Positions 20,764-33,852 of a stretch of DNA of 64,000 bases are shown piece by piece. This stretch comes from Artocarpus heterophyllus (Eukaryota > Streptophyta > Magnoliopsida > Rosales > Moraceae), in NCBI GenBank assembly GCA_025403435.1, contig CM046327.1, positions 15,306,218 to 15,370,217 of the forward strand. The letters run 5' to 3'. The position numbers and the translations under genes are program-made. How positions within the stretch are numbered: position 1 is the stretch's first letter; every line of letters starts with the position of its first letter. The notes below the pieces were generated by a model that did not search any database, was not told the origin of the DNA, and saw nothing but the letters and a program-made list of their open reading frames with translations.

Positions 20764-23700
20764 TCAAGTCGTGGAACTAGAGCAAGGGTTCTTAGTTGTG
20801 GGCAAATTTCCATCATAACTACATTTCAGGACGTCTGGTTTCCTCACTGCCACGGGCCCAACTGGCACCTTGCTGGCTTTTGGACGAATATCCTGCAGAT
20901 GCATGTAACCAAACATTGTTAAATTTAACAGTCAACAGCTTTAAGCCTTTTAGTTGTCAAAAAAGAAACGATGCATAACTCGTCCAAAATGTTGTGTTGT
21001 GCCTTTCCACAAATGAATTTATAATTTGGATAATCCATCCCTCTATTTGTTGCTATTCATTCCTGCTGAAGCATCTGATTACTGCTTATCAATGCGGAGT
21101 TTTAAGGACCACCTACCTTTACAATAAAATTCCTCTAGAATCCATTTCTTTTTTTTTTTTTTTAATTTTTAAATCTTAATCTCCCATTTACATCTAGGGA
21201 TTCATTGCAGCTGTTAGTATAAACAGAAAATTGTTGAGTGGGGATACCCCGGTAAAAGTTATATCAGTTGCTATAAAATGGAGACAAAGTAGAACTTGCA
21301 CACTGTAAGCCTGGTTAATGGCAGTATAAACAGAAAATGCATATTTTGAGAGACTAGCTGAAAGAGAACTACCTGATCAAATATGGCAGTTGGAATTGCC
21401 AAAGTTGCCACAGCATTGGGGCAATCGACAATACCAGAAATCCTGCCTTTGCATGGGCAGCAGGACAACAGAAGGTAGACCTGAATTTTCGTCAATTATG
21501 GATTCTATGTCAGTTATGTTAAGACATGCTTATTTTGCCACTGGTATGTGCTTATGTGATCCTAAGAGGAATTGTAATTAGAGAGAAATGAAGACCTGTT
21601 CTTTGAAATATCCGAATTTGGAGAGGTAGTCAACGGCATTAAGTACCGCATGCTTGTAAGCAACAGTGGCGTCAAGATAGTGCTGCCTCCCACTCTCATC
21701 AATGCTAATGCCCTCAAATACCAGCCATTCTGAGAATCTTGGTTAAACAGGTCCTATCTCAAATATTGCGTTTACGTGAAGAGGAGTTGGCCCCATTGGC
21801 GTCAGATACTCTTTCATTCCATCCCTTATAATCTCGCATCTGATTCAACAGAGTCGGTATTACAATACAATCATAGCTGATTTCATTTCAAGGTATGTTA
21901 CCAACATTTTGATATTTCATAGGAAGTAAAGATCTACTTTTGTTTTCTACTTGAAGCATACATGAAGAGAGACCAAATATGGCGTTTGTAGCTCTGTTTA
22001 AAGAAAAAGAAAGTCACTCAGGAAATGAGTTATGGGAAGACAGCAATGAGTTATGGGAAGACAATGGTAAATTCAAGGGATCAGTCACAAAGGAAGAGCT
22101 TAAAACCACTTTTAGTAGTTTCTAAGGAACGTTTGGCAACTTGAATCCAGAGAGGTCATTATTCTGTGTTTCGGTCCTTGCTCATTTGCAGCTACCTTTC
22201 ACGTACATTTGCTTTGTTTATCATGTTAAACTATATAAAAATGTTGTAAATATATATATTCGACTGTCTAAACAAAAATTACGTTTGCTTCCATTCAGAT
22301 GTAAATTGAAAGGAATCTTTTTTTTCCCTCTCTTTCTTCTTTAGTGGGTGTTTAGGAATCTAATTCTGGTGCATATCAAATATGTACGCAAAATAAAGCT
22401 TAAATCACCATTGAAACTTTAAGAGTGCAACAGGAAATGTACTTGAGATCCAGAAAGCTGCTCATCTCAATTGCCCCACAGAATGAGACTTCACCATCGC
22501 CCTGTGAGAAGTGCATATCACCGGTACTGAGATTTCCTCCCTCCACAAGTACAGGAAGGTATATCTTTGATCCTCTACTAAGATTTTTATTTCGCAGTTT
22601 GCCAGTTTCCACCATTTTCTCTTCCTGGTATCGTCCTTGCAGCCTCCCGAGCTATCTTCTCCCATTCAGGAGTGCCCTCTTTGATCTATACATGCACAAC
22701 AACAATGCTGTAGATAATCTGATTTGTACAGATTAACTACACAGCTTAGCCATTAGTGTGTTATAATTAGATGAAGTGAAACTTTGTTTTATGGCCGCTT
22801 CAATAGCTTTATAAGATGTTCATTGACATTTGAGTCCTACCTTTCCAAGGACACAGCCTTTTGTTGTCGGTAAATTAGCCAATGGTCGCTGATGGACGAC
22901 TTCACAATTTCAGAGACTCAGGGCCATTCTCAACCAGCTTTCTCTATCTTTCATTCCGTATATTTAGGAGTTCCATTGACGGTGCTGTTCCGATTATTCC
23001 TGGGTGAGTTAAACCTGGAAACCTTACTCCTGCAAAGCATAAATTACTATTAGAAAGCAGTGTTATGTTTGAGAGCCAGGGGATGAAACAGGTTGAGAAA
23101 TCACCTGGTATTTGAGGAGAGTAAGCGTATATTCCTTCAAAATACCAAATATCTTTGGTTGCACAAGGAAAACGATCGGTCAGAAAGCCGCCCCCATTTT
23201 CTCGATCGAATGTAGCTGTCTAACCCCATTCATCCCCTGGAAGTGGACCCAAGTCGCAGTTTTCAACCGCCAAAAGATCCCCTGGCTTGGCTTGAACCCC
23301 ATCCTTGTCCAATATTCTGGTAGGCCCACTGAGATAATGAACCTGCAGCCAGTTCTTAAGCCTTTAATTTCTCATATAGAATAAACACACACTCCCAACT
23401 ACTCCAATTTTCTGCTAAAGTAAATTAGATCCTTCTCTCCTTCAAAGCTAGTCTTAAGAAGTTTATGTAACAAGTTTAAAGCCACCTCTTAAAGGGTAGT
23501 TATCTTTCTCTCAAATCATCTGTGAAGAGGATACAAAACTGCACTTACCGAGGAGAGGTCTAGGAATTCAATGTCAAGAGCAGAATCATCATCTTCAATA
23601 ACACCACCAGTCCAATCCACCATTTCTATTCTAAAGAGCTCACCAGTTGTGACCTCCGCAACTGGCGGAATCCGAGGGTGCCAACGGTTGTGAAGAGGTA

Positions 23701-23767
23701 GCTTTTGCTGCCATGGCTTACTCTTTAGGTCTACAGACACTACTAGTTTTGGAGTCAGAGGAGCCAT
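20764..23767 (-). pseudogene. Formamidase/acetamidase (FmdA/AmdA family) pseudogene, seven exons
   Basis: Exon order on the minus strand: 23549-23767, 23105-23342, 22841-23029, 22443-22685, 21596-21839, 21373-21480 and 20764-20892, with GT-AG junctions still present. The family is clear from KLPLHNRWHP-x-IPPVAE and EMVDWTGG (exon 1), NLSTGDMHFSQGDGE (exon 4) and CPCKGRISGIVD-x-PNAVATLAIPTA (exon 6). Plant members hydrolyse formamide or related short amides. Disabling changes are a TAG at 23220-23222, a TAG at 22944-22946, a 2-bp deletion near 22900, a frame break in exon 4 near 22600 and a TAA at 21743-21745. Splice sites and most of the frame survive, so inactivation is fairly recent. A functional paralog elsewhere is likely. 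Confidence 0.88.
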
Positions 23768-24360
23768 AAAATGATGTAAAACCCAAGTTTGAATCAAATT
23801 CAAAGAGTCCAAGATGAATATAGACACTATACAGAGACTAACAGATAATGGCTTTAGACTTATATTAGGCTAAACCAAATTCAAAGATTAGACTGACTGA
23901 CTTTGTTTCTTTCCTCCTTCTTTGGAAATTACAAAAAGGTCCCACAAACCAAAAGCTAGAGAACAATTCACAGTGAAGATACCCCCTTTGAAAATATTTT
24001 TACGTATTTTTTAAGATAAAAATTTTAAAAATTTTTTTAGTATAATTTTTAATAAATTTTTATTTTTTTAAAATATAATTATTTTTACTTATTTTAAAAA
24101 CATTATAAAACAAGTATTACTTAAGCCAAAGCCTTGCAGAGTTCTGAGGATTATATGACAATATGTGATTTCCTCAAGGAATAAAAATCCTCTCTCTCTT
24201 TCCCAGCAAAATAAAATAACATTTACATAATCTTCGTAGCTGAATCATTGATTTCCATTGTCGGAATCAAGAAAATAAATATTCAGTGTCTCCATAATTA
24301 TTCGAAATAAGAAATTACATTCAAAACTTGAAACCCAAATCAGATCTTTTCTAGACTCAC
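23768..24360. other. Gap between formamidase remnants
   Basis: Contains the likely promoter/5' UTR of the pseudogene (on minus) and a very AT-rich stretch (about 23990-24110). The later exons expected for the second formamidase copy are absent here. Confidence 0.5.
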
Positions 24361-24571
24361 GATATAAGGATCGGCATTTCTGATGTCGTCGGCGGTGAAC
24401 TCCTTGGTAATACAGCCGCCGCTGAAATCCACCATCTCGACTCTGAAAACCTTGTCGGCGGCGAGCTCCGCCACCGGTGGAATCTCCGGGGTTGCGGAGA
24501 GGAAGCTCCTGTTTCCGAGGCTTCTTGTTCACGTCGATCGGGACTACCAGTCTTGGACCGTAGTGAGCCAT
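24361..24571 (-). pseudogene. Lone first exon of a second formamidase paralog, frameshifted
   Basis: The minus-strand ATG at 24571 begins MAHYGPRLVVPIDV, and a second frame gives PEIPPVAELAADKVF and EMVDFSGGCITKEFTADDI up to a GT donor at 24360. The two frames are separated by a deletion near 24490, where the usual Asn-Arg-Trp-His residues are missing. The sequence differs from the first copy (DFSGG against DWTGG), so it derives from a different paralog. No downstream exons follow. The GC content is higher than that of the surroundings. Confidence 0.8.
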
Positions 24572-24652
24572 GGCTTGGCTTCGTCCGGACAATGTGAGGG
24601 GGTGAGTTTTGAATACGGAGAGGAATCTCGGTTGCCATAGAAAAGCAACCAA

Positions 24653-25656
24653 TCAGTGTAACGGATGTCGTTTTCAGATGGGATGTTCAACAGCCATAAT
24701 AGGGGATAACAAGCACGACAAAAGTTAGTGTTGATATTTTAGTCCTGTATGTTCATGGGTGGTTAGATTTGTAGCTTTGTGTTATTGTTGTCATATCAGA
24801 ATGAGAAGAAGCTAATATTTTAGAAAAAAAAAGTTCTATAACCTCGTGCCATCTTCTCGTAAAGGGTGAGCCTTATCTGTTAAGACTTAAATAAGCCTTT
24901 AGATGAGACCCATTATTTGTAAGAATGTAAGGTTGTAACTCTATATAAAAATAAATATTTTTATTTAATATTTTAAAGTTTTTACGCTAAAAAATTGAAT
25001 TTTTGGTGATTATCAAGTATTTTAGAGTGCAGGTGTTAGGCTCTAGATCACCGAATGAGAGAAGCGGACATGAGTTCCTAACTGCTCTTTCGGCAGCCCG
25101 AGATTGCTCAAAATGCCGAGGAGGATGGGGTAGGGGGGGACTACCTGATCTCTCTCTCTCTCTTTTTTTTTTTTCCGTAATAAAAAGTTTCTTGAGCCAA
25201 CTTAAGATGCCTCTGTGTGGTGCATTTATGAAAGGCCTGGAAAATTATGAGATATATGTGATGTCCGCTCCTTATATATTCGTGCAATTGTTAAATTTCG
25301 ACTTAGTATTTCTAATTTTAGCAAATTACTTCTTGTTTTTATTTGAGGGCTGTAGAGTACCTCCAAATAGCTTACGACAATTGAAAGTTAGATAAAAATG
25401 TAGGTTTTTATATCGTTGCTTGTTGAATTTATCGTATATTTGTAATTTTTTCAAAACATTTTTGTAAATCATACTCAGAATTTGTAAATCTGTAGTAAAT
25501 CATCCAATTGAAAGCAATAATAGTATTTTGACACAAAATTATTGGGGTATTTGTGTATTTGCAAGTATTAGTTAGAACTAATTAGTTAAAAATACTAAAA
25601 TGTTTGAGAGCTTTATATTATAGCTTATATTTTCTTAACATTATAGCATGTGAAAG
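24653..25656. other. Intergenic, with an interrupted MITE at the right edge
   Basis: No gene recognised. From about 25555 the sequence shows family M1 traits ('gtatttgcaagtattagtt', 'gagagctttatattatag', 'agcatgtgaaag') and is cut by the following retrotransposon at GAAAG. Confidence 0.5.
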
Positions 25657-27621
25657 TGTGACACCCGTTATTCTCTTAACGGGTATTGAGGTAATTAAAT
25701 TAATTTTTAATGTATAAAAAAAAATTGCTTCATTTAAATTTATTTTATAATATTTATTTTTATCTATTTTTAAGTTTTCTAAAATTCTCCTATATTTATT
25801 TAGTATGATTACTAAAAAGCCTTAGAACTTCTAATAAATCTCAAAAATGTCATATTGGCATTATGTGTGTTAAAGTCTTTAGATGAGACATAAGGATATC
25901 TTTTCCAACTACTCTTGACCCTCATTTTCTTTATTTCCTCCGTGACATGCTTCAACATGTCTCCTCTATAATTGTTTCTATCACTTCTCTTCAAAGATTT
26001 CATCTTTTCTTCCTTTCTCTTCCACGGTTCCCATACTCTTCTTCTCATTTCTTTGCTGAAGCAAAATACTTAGAGAACTTCTTCAAGGCAGCCATAAAAA
26101 TCAGCCACCATCACCTCCATTTGAGCAAGAATTTCAGTCATACCGAAGTAAAGGAACCTGTTTTGAAGCCATTTCAAGCTTCCAACTAACCATAATCCGA
26201 GGTTAGAATCTTATGAACAAATTTAGTCTTTCATTTATAAATTTTCTTTTATACTAAAGGATTATTCAAATTTGCGTTCTTAAACCTAAGTATACGTTTG
26301 TTGCTATTTTGGAGCATATGTATGAAGTCTAAGTGTATATGCCCTAGACAGAAAATTTATATTGTTAAACTTTATAATACCTCTATGGGCAGTGGTTATT
26401 TCTTGAAATTCTAAGATTAAATTAAAATAAATTTTATGAATGTAGTTGTATGTTGTGCTTTAGTTTTAATTGTCCTTATGCACGCCTTAGGATCAAGGGA
26501 GTATGGAGCTAACGTTAATTGATTCCAGGATTAAGAGACTGTTGATAAGCTTAAAAGGTAGGGATTCTATTACTCATCTTTTGTGAGGTTTTTATAGAAT
26601 TAAAATTGATTGTTTTGCCACAATATATATATATCTATGTTGAACTGATATTATATGTGTATCACATATGAAACTATGACATGGACTCGTCTTGTATTGT
26701 ACGGCGAGGAACATAATGAATTGACACATGTTATAAATTGAGAAGCATGGTTAGGAAAATTAACTCTATTAATAATGATTTAATATAGAGAAATTGTGAG
26801 ACATGAAAAGGGCGACGGTTACGTCCTTGGGCATGAATACCCTAAAAGGTAAAGTAGGGGGAAGGCGATGACGCTTCCTTGGGTTGAAAGTCCCAGAACA
26901 CACTGTACAGGAATCGATTTGGTGAGGACTCGGGGCTTGATGTCCCCTCACCGGAACACCCTTGGAATGTTTATAGGGTGATCAAGTGCGCCCATTTGGG
27001 TTTCGATGAGTTGAGTGATACTCAATTTAACATGGATACCTAGGAACAATGATGATTGGTAATATTTGTATAAATGTGTAATTATGACACTTGGTAACGA
27101 TTAACTACGGTATCCATAAGATGTGATCATAATAAACCTCATAATCTGGAATACGATGTAACTTACTAACCATGCAGATTTTAATGTGGTAATGATAGAG
27201 GTGAGTAATGGTTTTCTCTACTGAGCATAGTGTTGCTCATACCCTTATGTTTATATCTTTTCAGGACTCACTAAATGTGAGGTGGCTACGAGAAATATAG
27301 TTGAGGAAGTGATGTAACTATATTACATTGGGACTGCTTCAATCGTTGAGAATGTTCTTCATGATAATGTAAGCATCAATTGTTACTTTCTGTGACTGTA
27401 TTATAATGTGTTGAGGGTTAAAATGATGATGACAACAGTTTATATTATTAAATTTAAGGTGCTACATTAAACTGTGGTTTATTCGTCGTTTATATTTTTA
27501 TTTTTGAGTTGAGAGTTTTCATTTAAGTCCCGGGTAAATTTTATTTTTAATGTTTTACTTTTATTATTTATTTTTATTTTATCTCATTAAAAACTGTTAA
27601 CCCCCATATAGGGGCGTTACA
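25657..27621 (+). repeat. 5' LTR of copy 2 (short form)
   Basis: 1,965 bp. Relative to the long form of copy 1, a block of about 390 bp is lost between two copies of 'tttatgaat', plus a few small indels. Confidence 0.94.
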
Positions 27622-27628
27622 GAATTTT

Positions 27629-27640
27629 TGGTATCAGAGC
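27629..27640 (+). other. Primer binding site, copy 2
   Basis: TGGTATCAGAGC, matching initiator tRNA-Met, 7 bp inside the left LTR. Confidence 0.92.
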
Positions 27641-29111
27641 CTAGGTTTGGTTAACCTAGGGAGTGTAGCACCACTTTAAAAAAATATATTTTTGAGATGG
27701 TTTTGAAGCTGAATTTTCATTGTCATCATCAAAATGAACCTTCACATTGATTTATACAGTTTAGAAGGATGTAACATGGAAAGGCCATAGAATGAAAATA
27801 CTAATGGTTATATGAGTACAATAATTATATAGAAGGAAAGTATTAATAGTTATGAGGGAATGATAATTATATGAAATGAGTTTATAAGTAGAATGCTTAT
27901 GAGAGATTCGTATAATATTAGGATCTATAAGCATATTTAATTCGTATAAACGATGAGAAATTCGTATAGATACGAGGATTTAAAAGCCTTTTTGTCTCGT
28001 GAAAAACAATAAGAAATATAAGGCTTGATTTATTGATTTTAAAGTTTGACATAGATATGCCAAATTTTTCGTAATTGATTCAAACCTAAGTAATGATTAT
28101 GTGTGGATTCGATGGAGCACATAAGTGTCAATAACTTTTCTTAAAAGTTCTATTTATTTGAGGAATATGATATAAGTTGGGAATCATGGTATTGAATCTT
28201 AAGAGAGATAAATGTTAGACTTTTGGTCTGTTGAGACTGTGTAAAGTCTAGAATGCATGAATCTCAAAATTGGAATATTTCGTTACGTACATTGTATTTA
28301 AGTGTATCAGTGAATCTTTTGGTTACCTAAGGTTTTGTTATATGAGGAAATTATATATTGTATGAGTAGAATTGTGGGGATTATAGATGTTCTTAAGTAG
28401 TAACATCAAGTGTCTTTGTTCATTGATATGGTCTACGTTGAAAGACGTAAATCGTATTGATTTCAAGGTTAGTCGCATTCTAAACCCTTGGTAGTAATGA
28501 TGATGAATCCATTGATAGATGTTGAGTATTAGGAATAACATATGGGTGTATGCATTGTTCAATAAGGTTTTGATTAAAACAAAATTATTTGAGTTGCTGG
28601 AAGATTATGTTGTTATGAAATGATTTTAAATATCATTTAGGAAGATCCTTGTTGTCGTTAAATTAGATTTGTTGTTCATAGTTAACTTTATCTATAGTGG
28701 GCTTTAAATTGGGTTTAAGATTTATACAAATTGGTTTTCAATTTTATGTTTGTTATTTAACTCGTTCTAAATGTGTTAAGGCCCGAAACAACCTGACCAT
28801 TTTCAACTAAGAACATTTGGGCCTAGTTTAAATCCTAAATCAGTTTGATTCACACTGTCTCTCCCACGTGGTCTCTATACGTGTCATATACAGTGGTTTA
28901 ATTAATGTTTACAAATACGGTTACTGTGCATAGGAGCTTATTTCTCCGAGTTCACTTTTTCTCTCTTAATTTGTTATTTTCTCTCTAAATCGCAAATCCT
29001 CTTCTTTTTCATTAAAAATTCTTCTTTTTCTCTAAAAGAAGAAGGAATTCTAGGATTCTGCAATTTACTATCTTAATTTTTCCTTTCTATTTACTCTTCT
29101 TTCATCTCATC

Positions 29112-29633
29112 ATGGACCCAAAGTACCAACACCTGAGAAAGTATTTCCCATCACTCTCCCAAAAGATTCTTAGAAAGAAATACAAGGCTAGAATTACTCG
29201 GTTGTGGATTCTTATGCGTTTTGGTATCCCTTGTGATGTGAGAATGTTGATAGAGGGGAAAATCCGTCCGAGTGACTTTAGTCAAGATGTCGGTTTACCA
29301 GGAACAGGTACCAGTCGTAGTGCAATGAAAAGAAGAGCTCGTGCCATCGTGGTCACTTGTAACAAATGTGGAAGACAAAATTGTAACGGTAAATGTACTT
29401 CACCTGGTTATATGTCTACGAATAGAGAGGATAAAATAAGGTTTTGTAGGGATGGACTTTCAAAGGAGAACTTGGATAGCATCCATCCTCCTCTCCACGG
29501 TCACCCTAGTGGATATGTTCAAGGAGCTATTTTTAAACTCTGGCCTAAATTTTATACAGAAAGACAACGCCTCAGGAATATGGTATTTCTAGATCCTGTT
29601 TGCCAAGCCATAAGAAAACTGGATGGGGAATAA
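29112..29633 (+). CDS. Element ORF1, carlavirus NABP-like basic Cys-cluster protein (copy 2, intact)
   Basis: 173 residues, ATG to TAA, with Trp144 intact. It differs from the intact copy 3 protein at residue 114 (Asp for Asn) and is otherwise the same in what I compared. It has the KRRARA run (73-78) and the C83/C86/C91/C95 cluster. The 30 residues after the stop point of copy 1 include FYTERQRLRN and a Cys164, with no motif I recognise. The similarity to carlavirus nucleic-acid-binding proteins rests on the order hydrophobic segment, Gly/Ser-rich turn, KRRARA, Cys cluster, Pro-Gly. The ATG is preceded by a long untranslated leader starting in the LTR. Alternatives are an unrelated host zinc-ribbon protein or a highly derived Gag; the Cys spacing argues against the latter. 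Confidence 0.78.
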   Translation: MDPKYQHLRKYFPSLSQKILRKKYKARITRLWILMRFGIPCDVRMLIEGKIRPSDFSQDVGLPGTGTSRSAMKRRARAIVVTCNKCGRQNCNGKCTSPGYMSTNREDKIRFCRDGLSKENLDSIHPPLHGHPSGYVQGAIFKLWPKFYTERQRLRNMVFLDPVCQAIRKLDGE

Positions 29634-30277
29634 GTCATCGCACTATAAAGGTTATTTAGTCTTTGCTTATTTGAAGCAGTTTTAGCTGATGTTCAACAGT
29701 TTGTGTTTTTCTTTTACTCAGAATATTTGCTTTTGTGTTTGAAATAATTGTGATTATTAGATTGATACAGTAAGTGTTAATATCTTATTTAATTTATGAT
29801 TTTCTTAAATATATATATAATAAAATATATTATCTTATCAGACACATTACATACGGTACAGTAATATGTTTGAATTTTGAAAAAACTTATCCAGATATTT
29901 CAAGATTTGTGTCTCAAATTTCAAAAGTTCTACAGTATTTGTCGTTTATATTAAATTTCTCGACTTGGTGTATATTTGTCAAAAAGTCTACAGTTGCGTC
30001 AAGACGGTCTTTTGTCGAATTGTTCTCAATTGTCAAAAGTTATACAATTAGAGTCTAATCTTTTTCAAAAAGCGAATCAGATTTTCTGTAAACTATCAAT
30101 CACCTTATCTTACTTTCTTATCCGCACAAGATTTTGTTTAAATCTTTGGATTACCTTTTCATTACCTACTCGTCTATCTCTTTAGCCCTTTTTGTATATT
30201 TCTCATCTTTAAAATCTCATGTAGAACCCGAAGTCTAAGTGGAGCAGACATTAAGCAACCACTTCTATAAACCAAAT
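29634..30277 (+). other. Spacer between ORF1 and the LOG-like ORF, copy 2
   Basis: About 640 bp, aligned with the equivalent spacer of copy 1 and carrying small indels, which is evidence against a conserved protein here. Confidence 0.5.
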
Positions 30278-30928
30278 ATGTCTACCTCCCAGTCCACGAA
30301 GAAAATAAAGAATGTTTGTGTCTTTTGTGGTTCCAGCTTTGGAAAAGATAAAGCTTATTTAGAAGCTGCAAATCACTTAGGGCAAGTCCTAGCACGCAAG
30401 AAGATTAACATAATCTATGGGGGTGGTAGTATAAAAATGATGGTAAATATGACACTAGCAGCTAGGTCTAGCGAGGCTACTGATGTAAGAATTTGGCCTC
30501 ATATTCCAGTTGAAGGAAACCTTTGTAAGGAAGCCATAGGTAAGGGAGAAGGAGTCAGGAGTATCCCTAAAAATTTTAAAGACATAATCTATAATTCTGA
30601 TGCTTTTATAGCATTACCTGGTGGTCTAGGTACTCTTGAGGAAATATTTATAGTTGCTTGTGGGCAATTGTTGGGCTTTTATTCCAAACCTTTGGGACTG
30701 CTGAACGTAAAGGGTTTTTATGACGGTCTTTTGAAATTTCTAGATTACGCTGTGGAAGAAAACATCACTACAGAATCGGAGAGACAAATCTTTGTCACTG
30801 CTTCAACAGCTGAGGAATTGATAGATAAAATGCAAATCATACATCCAGAATCCGACACTGCAACATCCAAGCTTGAATGGGAAAGGGAAAGCCGGGAGCG
30901 GCCAATTGATTTGAATCTCCATCTGTAA
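30278..30928 (+). CDS. LOG-family protein carried by retrotransposon copy 2
   Basis: 216 residues, intact. Compared with copy 1 it has a few replacements (Arg40 for Cys, Thr59 for Ala, Glu66 for Asp). It retains VCVFCGSS, YGGGS and PGGLGTLEE, and has the same Asn99-Phe100 in place of the usual catalytic Arg-Lys. So the loss of the pair predates the split of the copies and is a family trait. The intronless frame lies between ORF1 and the polypurine tract. Its role is uncertain: a LOG-fold protein that may bind nucleotides or form mixed oligomers with host LOG enzymes (inference). Confidence 0.92.
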   Translation: MSTSQSTKKIKNVCVFCGSSFGKDKAYLEAANHLGQVLARKKINIIYGGGSIKMMVNMTLAARSSEATDVRIWPHIPVEGNLCKEAIGKGEGVRSIPKNFKDIIYNSDAFIALPGGLGTLEEIFIVACGQLLGFYSKPLGLLNVKGFYDGLLKFLDYAVEENITTESERQIFVTASTAEELIDKMQIIHPESDTATSKLEWERESRERPIDLNLHL

Positions 30929-31071
30929 TCTTTTTGTTTTATCTTTGGCATGTAGGCATGTGTGTCCATATTCCGTGTGTTACGAATAACCGTTTGCCTT
31001 GTATTCTGTGTTTCTTGTGGTACGTTGTTGTTCAATCTTTTAGATTCATTGAGCCTAATGCCGGGATGGCT

Positions 31072-31210
31072 GAATACGAAGTACTTGATGCTCTCGAAAC
31101 GCATCCTTCTTAAGGTCCGATCTTTTGTTTATCGATGTTTTTGTATCCTCTAAGCATGCATGATATGGATAGCTGGTATACGGAGTGCCTTGTACTCTCG
31201 AAACGTATCC
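31072..31210 (+). repeat. Duplicated hairpin motif, copy 2
   Basis: Equivalent of the pair at 11511-11649. The left arm of the first block is altered here (GAATACGAAG), which weakens its stem; the second block is unchanged. Confidence 0.45.
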
Positions 31211-31868
31211 GTATTATGTTTGTAATGTGTAATATTCTGTTAATATTATGTGGAAGTACCAGAGTCAGTTATGGGGATATTCCATATGAAATATGAGTAT
31301 ATTATTTGGGTTGAATGTTTGTGTCATGAGGATAGCTGTTTAATGAAAAATATGTCGGGTATGTTTGCAACCAGAGATTCCGCTTAATATCTCTATGAAT
31401 AAGTTTAATGTATGGTTTTGAATAGAAGTGTTTGTGATATATGTTTTATGATTATGTTTTAGTTTATTAGTTGAGGTATGAAATCAAATCTATTTGACTT
31501 TTCCTTACTCAAAAAGGAAAAGGAACCTAAAGATGAAGTATATAAAATTTCTCTGGCAATCTCCTTAAATGTGATTGTAAATCACAGTCCATGGACAATG
31601 AAGGACTGGAATCATGATATGGTCAATATGTAGGCCTGATCAGATTCTTAGACTATTATACGTTGTTATAAGTTGAAACTTGTCAAAAATACTCTCATTG
31701 AGGGATTTAGGAGTAAGATTTATTATGCAAGTAAATAAGTGGAGATACGATAACTTAAATTTGGAGGACAAAAAACATTAACGGTTTAGACTCAGAATTG
31801 GAATCATAGTGGAATCATAATTTTTACTAGTATTGCTAGAATTGAAATTTCGAGGACGAAATTTCTTT

Positions 31869-31882
31869 AAGGGGGGTAGAGC
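31869..31882 (+). other. Polypurine tract, copy 2
   Basis: AAGGGGGGTAGAGC immediately before the 3' LTR. Confidence 0.9.
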
Positions 31883-33847
31883 TGTGACACCCGTTATTCT
31901 CTTAACGGGTATTGAGGTAATTAAATTAATTTTTAATGTATAAAAAAAAATTGCTTCATTTAAATTTATTTTATAATATTTATTTTTATCTATTTTTAAG
32001 TTTTCTAAAATTCTCCTATATTTATTTAGTATGATTACTAAAAAGCCTTAGAACTTCTAATAAATCTCAAAAATGTCATATTGGCATTATGTGTGTTAAA
32101 GTCTTTAGATGAGACATAAGGATATCTTTTCCAACTACTCTTGACCCTCATTTTCTTTATTTCCTCCGTGACATGCTTCAACATGTCTCCTCTATAATTG
32201 TTTCTATCACTTCTCTTCAAAGATTTCATCTTTTCTTCCTTTCTCTTCCACGGTTCCCATACTCTTCTTCTCATTTCTTTGCTGAAGCAAAATACTTAGA
32301 GAACTTCTTCAAGGCAGCCATAAAAATCAGCCACCATCACCTCCATTTGAGCAAGAATTTCAGTCATACCGAAGTAAAGGAACCTGTTTTGAAGCCATTT
32401 CAAGCTTCCAACTAACCATAATCCGAGGTTAGAATCTTATGAACAAATTTAGTCTTTCATTTATAAATTTTCTTTTATACTAAAGGATTATTCAAATTTG
32501 CGTTCTTAAACCTAAGTATACGTTTGTTGCTATTTTGGAGCATATGTATGAAGTCTAAGTGTATATGCCCTAGACAGAAAATTTATATTGTTAAACTTTA
32601 TAATACCTCTATGGGCAGTGGTTATTTCTTGAAATTCTAAGATTAAATTAAAATAAATTTTATGAATGTAGTTGTATGTTGTGCTTTAGTTTTAATTGTC
32701 CTTATGCACGCCTTAGGATCAAGGGAGTATGGAGCTAACGTTAATTGATTCCAGGATTAAGAGACTGTTGATAAGCTTAAAAGGTAGGGATTCTATTACT
32801 CATCTTTTGTGAGGTTTTTATAGAATTAAAATTGATTGTTTTGCCACAATATATATATATCTATGTTGAACTGATATTATATGTGTATCACATATGAAAC
32901 TATGACATGGACTCGTCTTGTATTGTACGGCGAGGAACATAATGAATTGACACATGTTATAAATTGAGAAGCATGGTTAGGAAAATTAACTCTATTAATA
33001 ATGATTTAATATAGAGAAATTGTGAGACATGAAAAGGGCGACGGTTACGTCCTTGGGCATGAATACCCTAAAAGGTAAAGTAGGGGGAAGGCGATGACGC
33101 TTCCTTGGGTTGAAAGTCCCAGAACACACTGTACAGGAATCGATTTGGTGAGGACTCGGGGCTTGATGTCCCCTCACCGGAACACCCTTGGAATGTTTAT
33201 AGGGTGATCAAGTGCGCCCATTTGGGTTTCGATGAGTTGAGTGATACTCAATTTAACATGGATACCTAGGAACAATGATGATTGGTAATATTTGTATAAA
33301 TGTGTAATTATGACACTTGGTAACGATTAACTACGGTATCCATAAGATGTGATCATAATAAACCTCATAATCTGGAATACGATGTAACTTACTAACCATG
33401 CAGATTTTAATGTGGTAATGATAGAGGTGAGTAATGGTTTTCTCTACTGAGCATAGTGTTGCTCATACCCTTATGTTTATATCTTTTCAGGACTCACTAA
33501 ATGTGAGGTGGCTACGAGAAATATAGTTGAGGAAGTGATGTAACTATATTACATTGGGACTGCTTCAATCGTTGAGAATGTTCTTCATGATAATGTAAGC
33601 ATCAATTGTTACTTTCTGTGACTGTATTATAATGTGTTGAGGGTTAAAATGATGATGACAACAGTTTATATTATTAAATTTAAGGTGCTACATTAAACTG
33701 TGGTTTATTCGTCGTTTATATTTTTATTTTTGAGTTGAGAGTTTTCATTTAAGTCCCGGGTAAATTTTATTTTTAATGTTTTACTTTTATTATTTATTTT
33801 TATTTTATCTCATTAAAAACTGTTAACCCCCATATAGGGGCGTTACA
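31883..33847 (+). repeat. 3' LTR of copy 2 (short form)
   Basis: 1,965 bp, equal in length to the 5' LTR and with no difference seen in the compared parts, which implies a young insertion. Confidence 0.94.
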
Positions 33848-33852
33848 GAAAG

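Larger units (their letters stand above)
25657..33847 (+). mobile_element. Non-autonomous LTR retrotransposon with NABP-like and LOG-like genes, copy 2
   Basis: A complete 8,191-bp element with 1,965-bp LTRs on both sides and the target duplication GAAAG (25652-25656 and 33848-33852). The architecture is as in copy 1, but the LTRs are the short form. Both ORFs are open. The insertion split an M1 MITE: the sequence before it ends 'catgtgaaag' and after it resumes with 'ctttacac'. Confidence 0.95.

Noticed and set aside
22425..22736. 103-residue plus-strand frame over the formamidase remnant
   Set aside because: It is an antisense shadow of formamidase exon 4, which matches its family on the minus strand.
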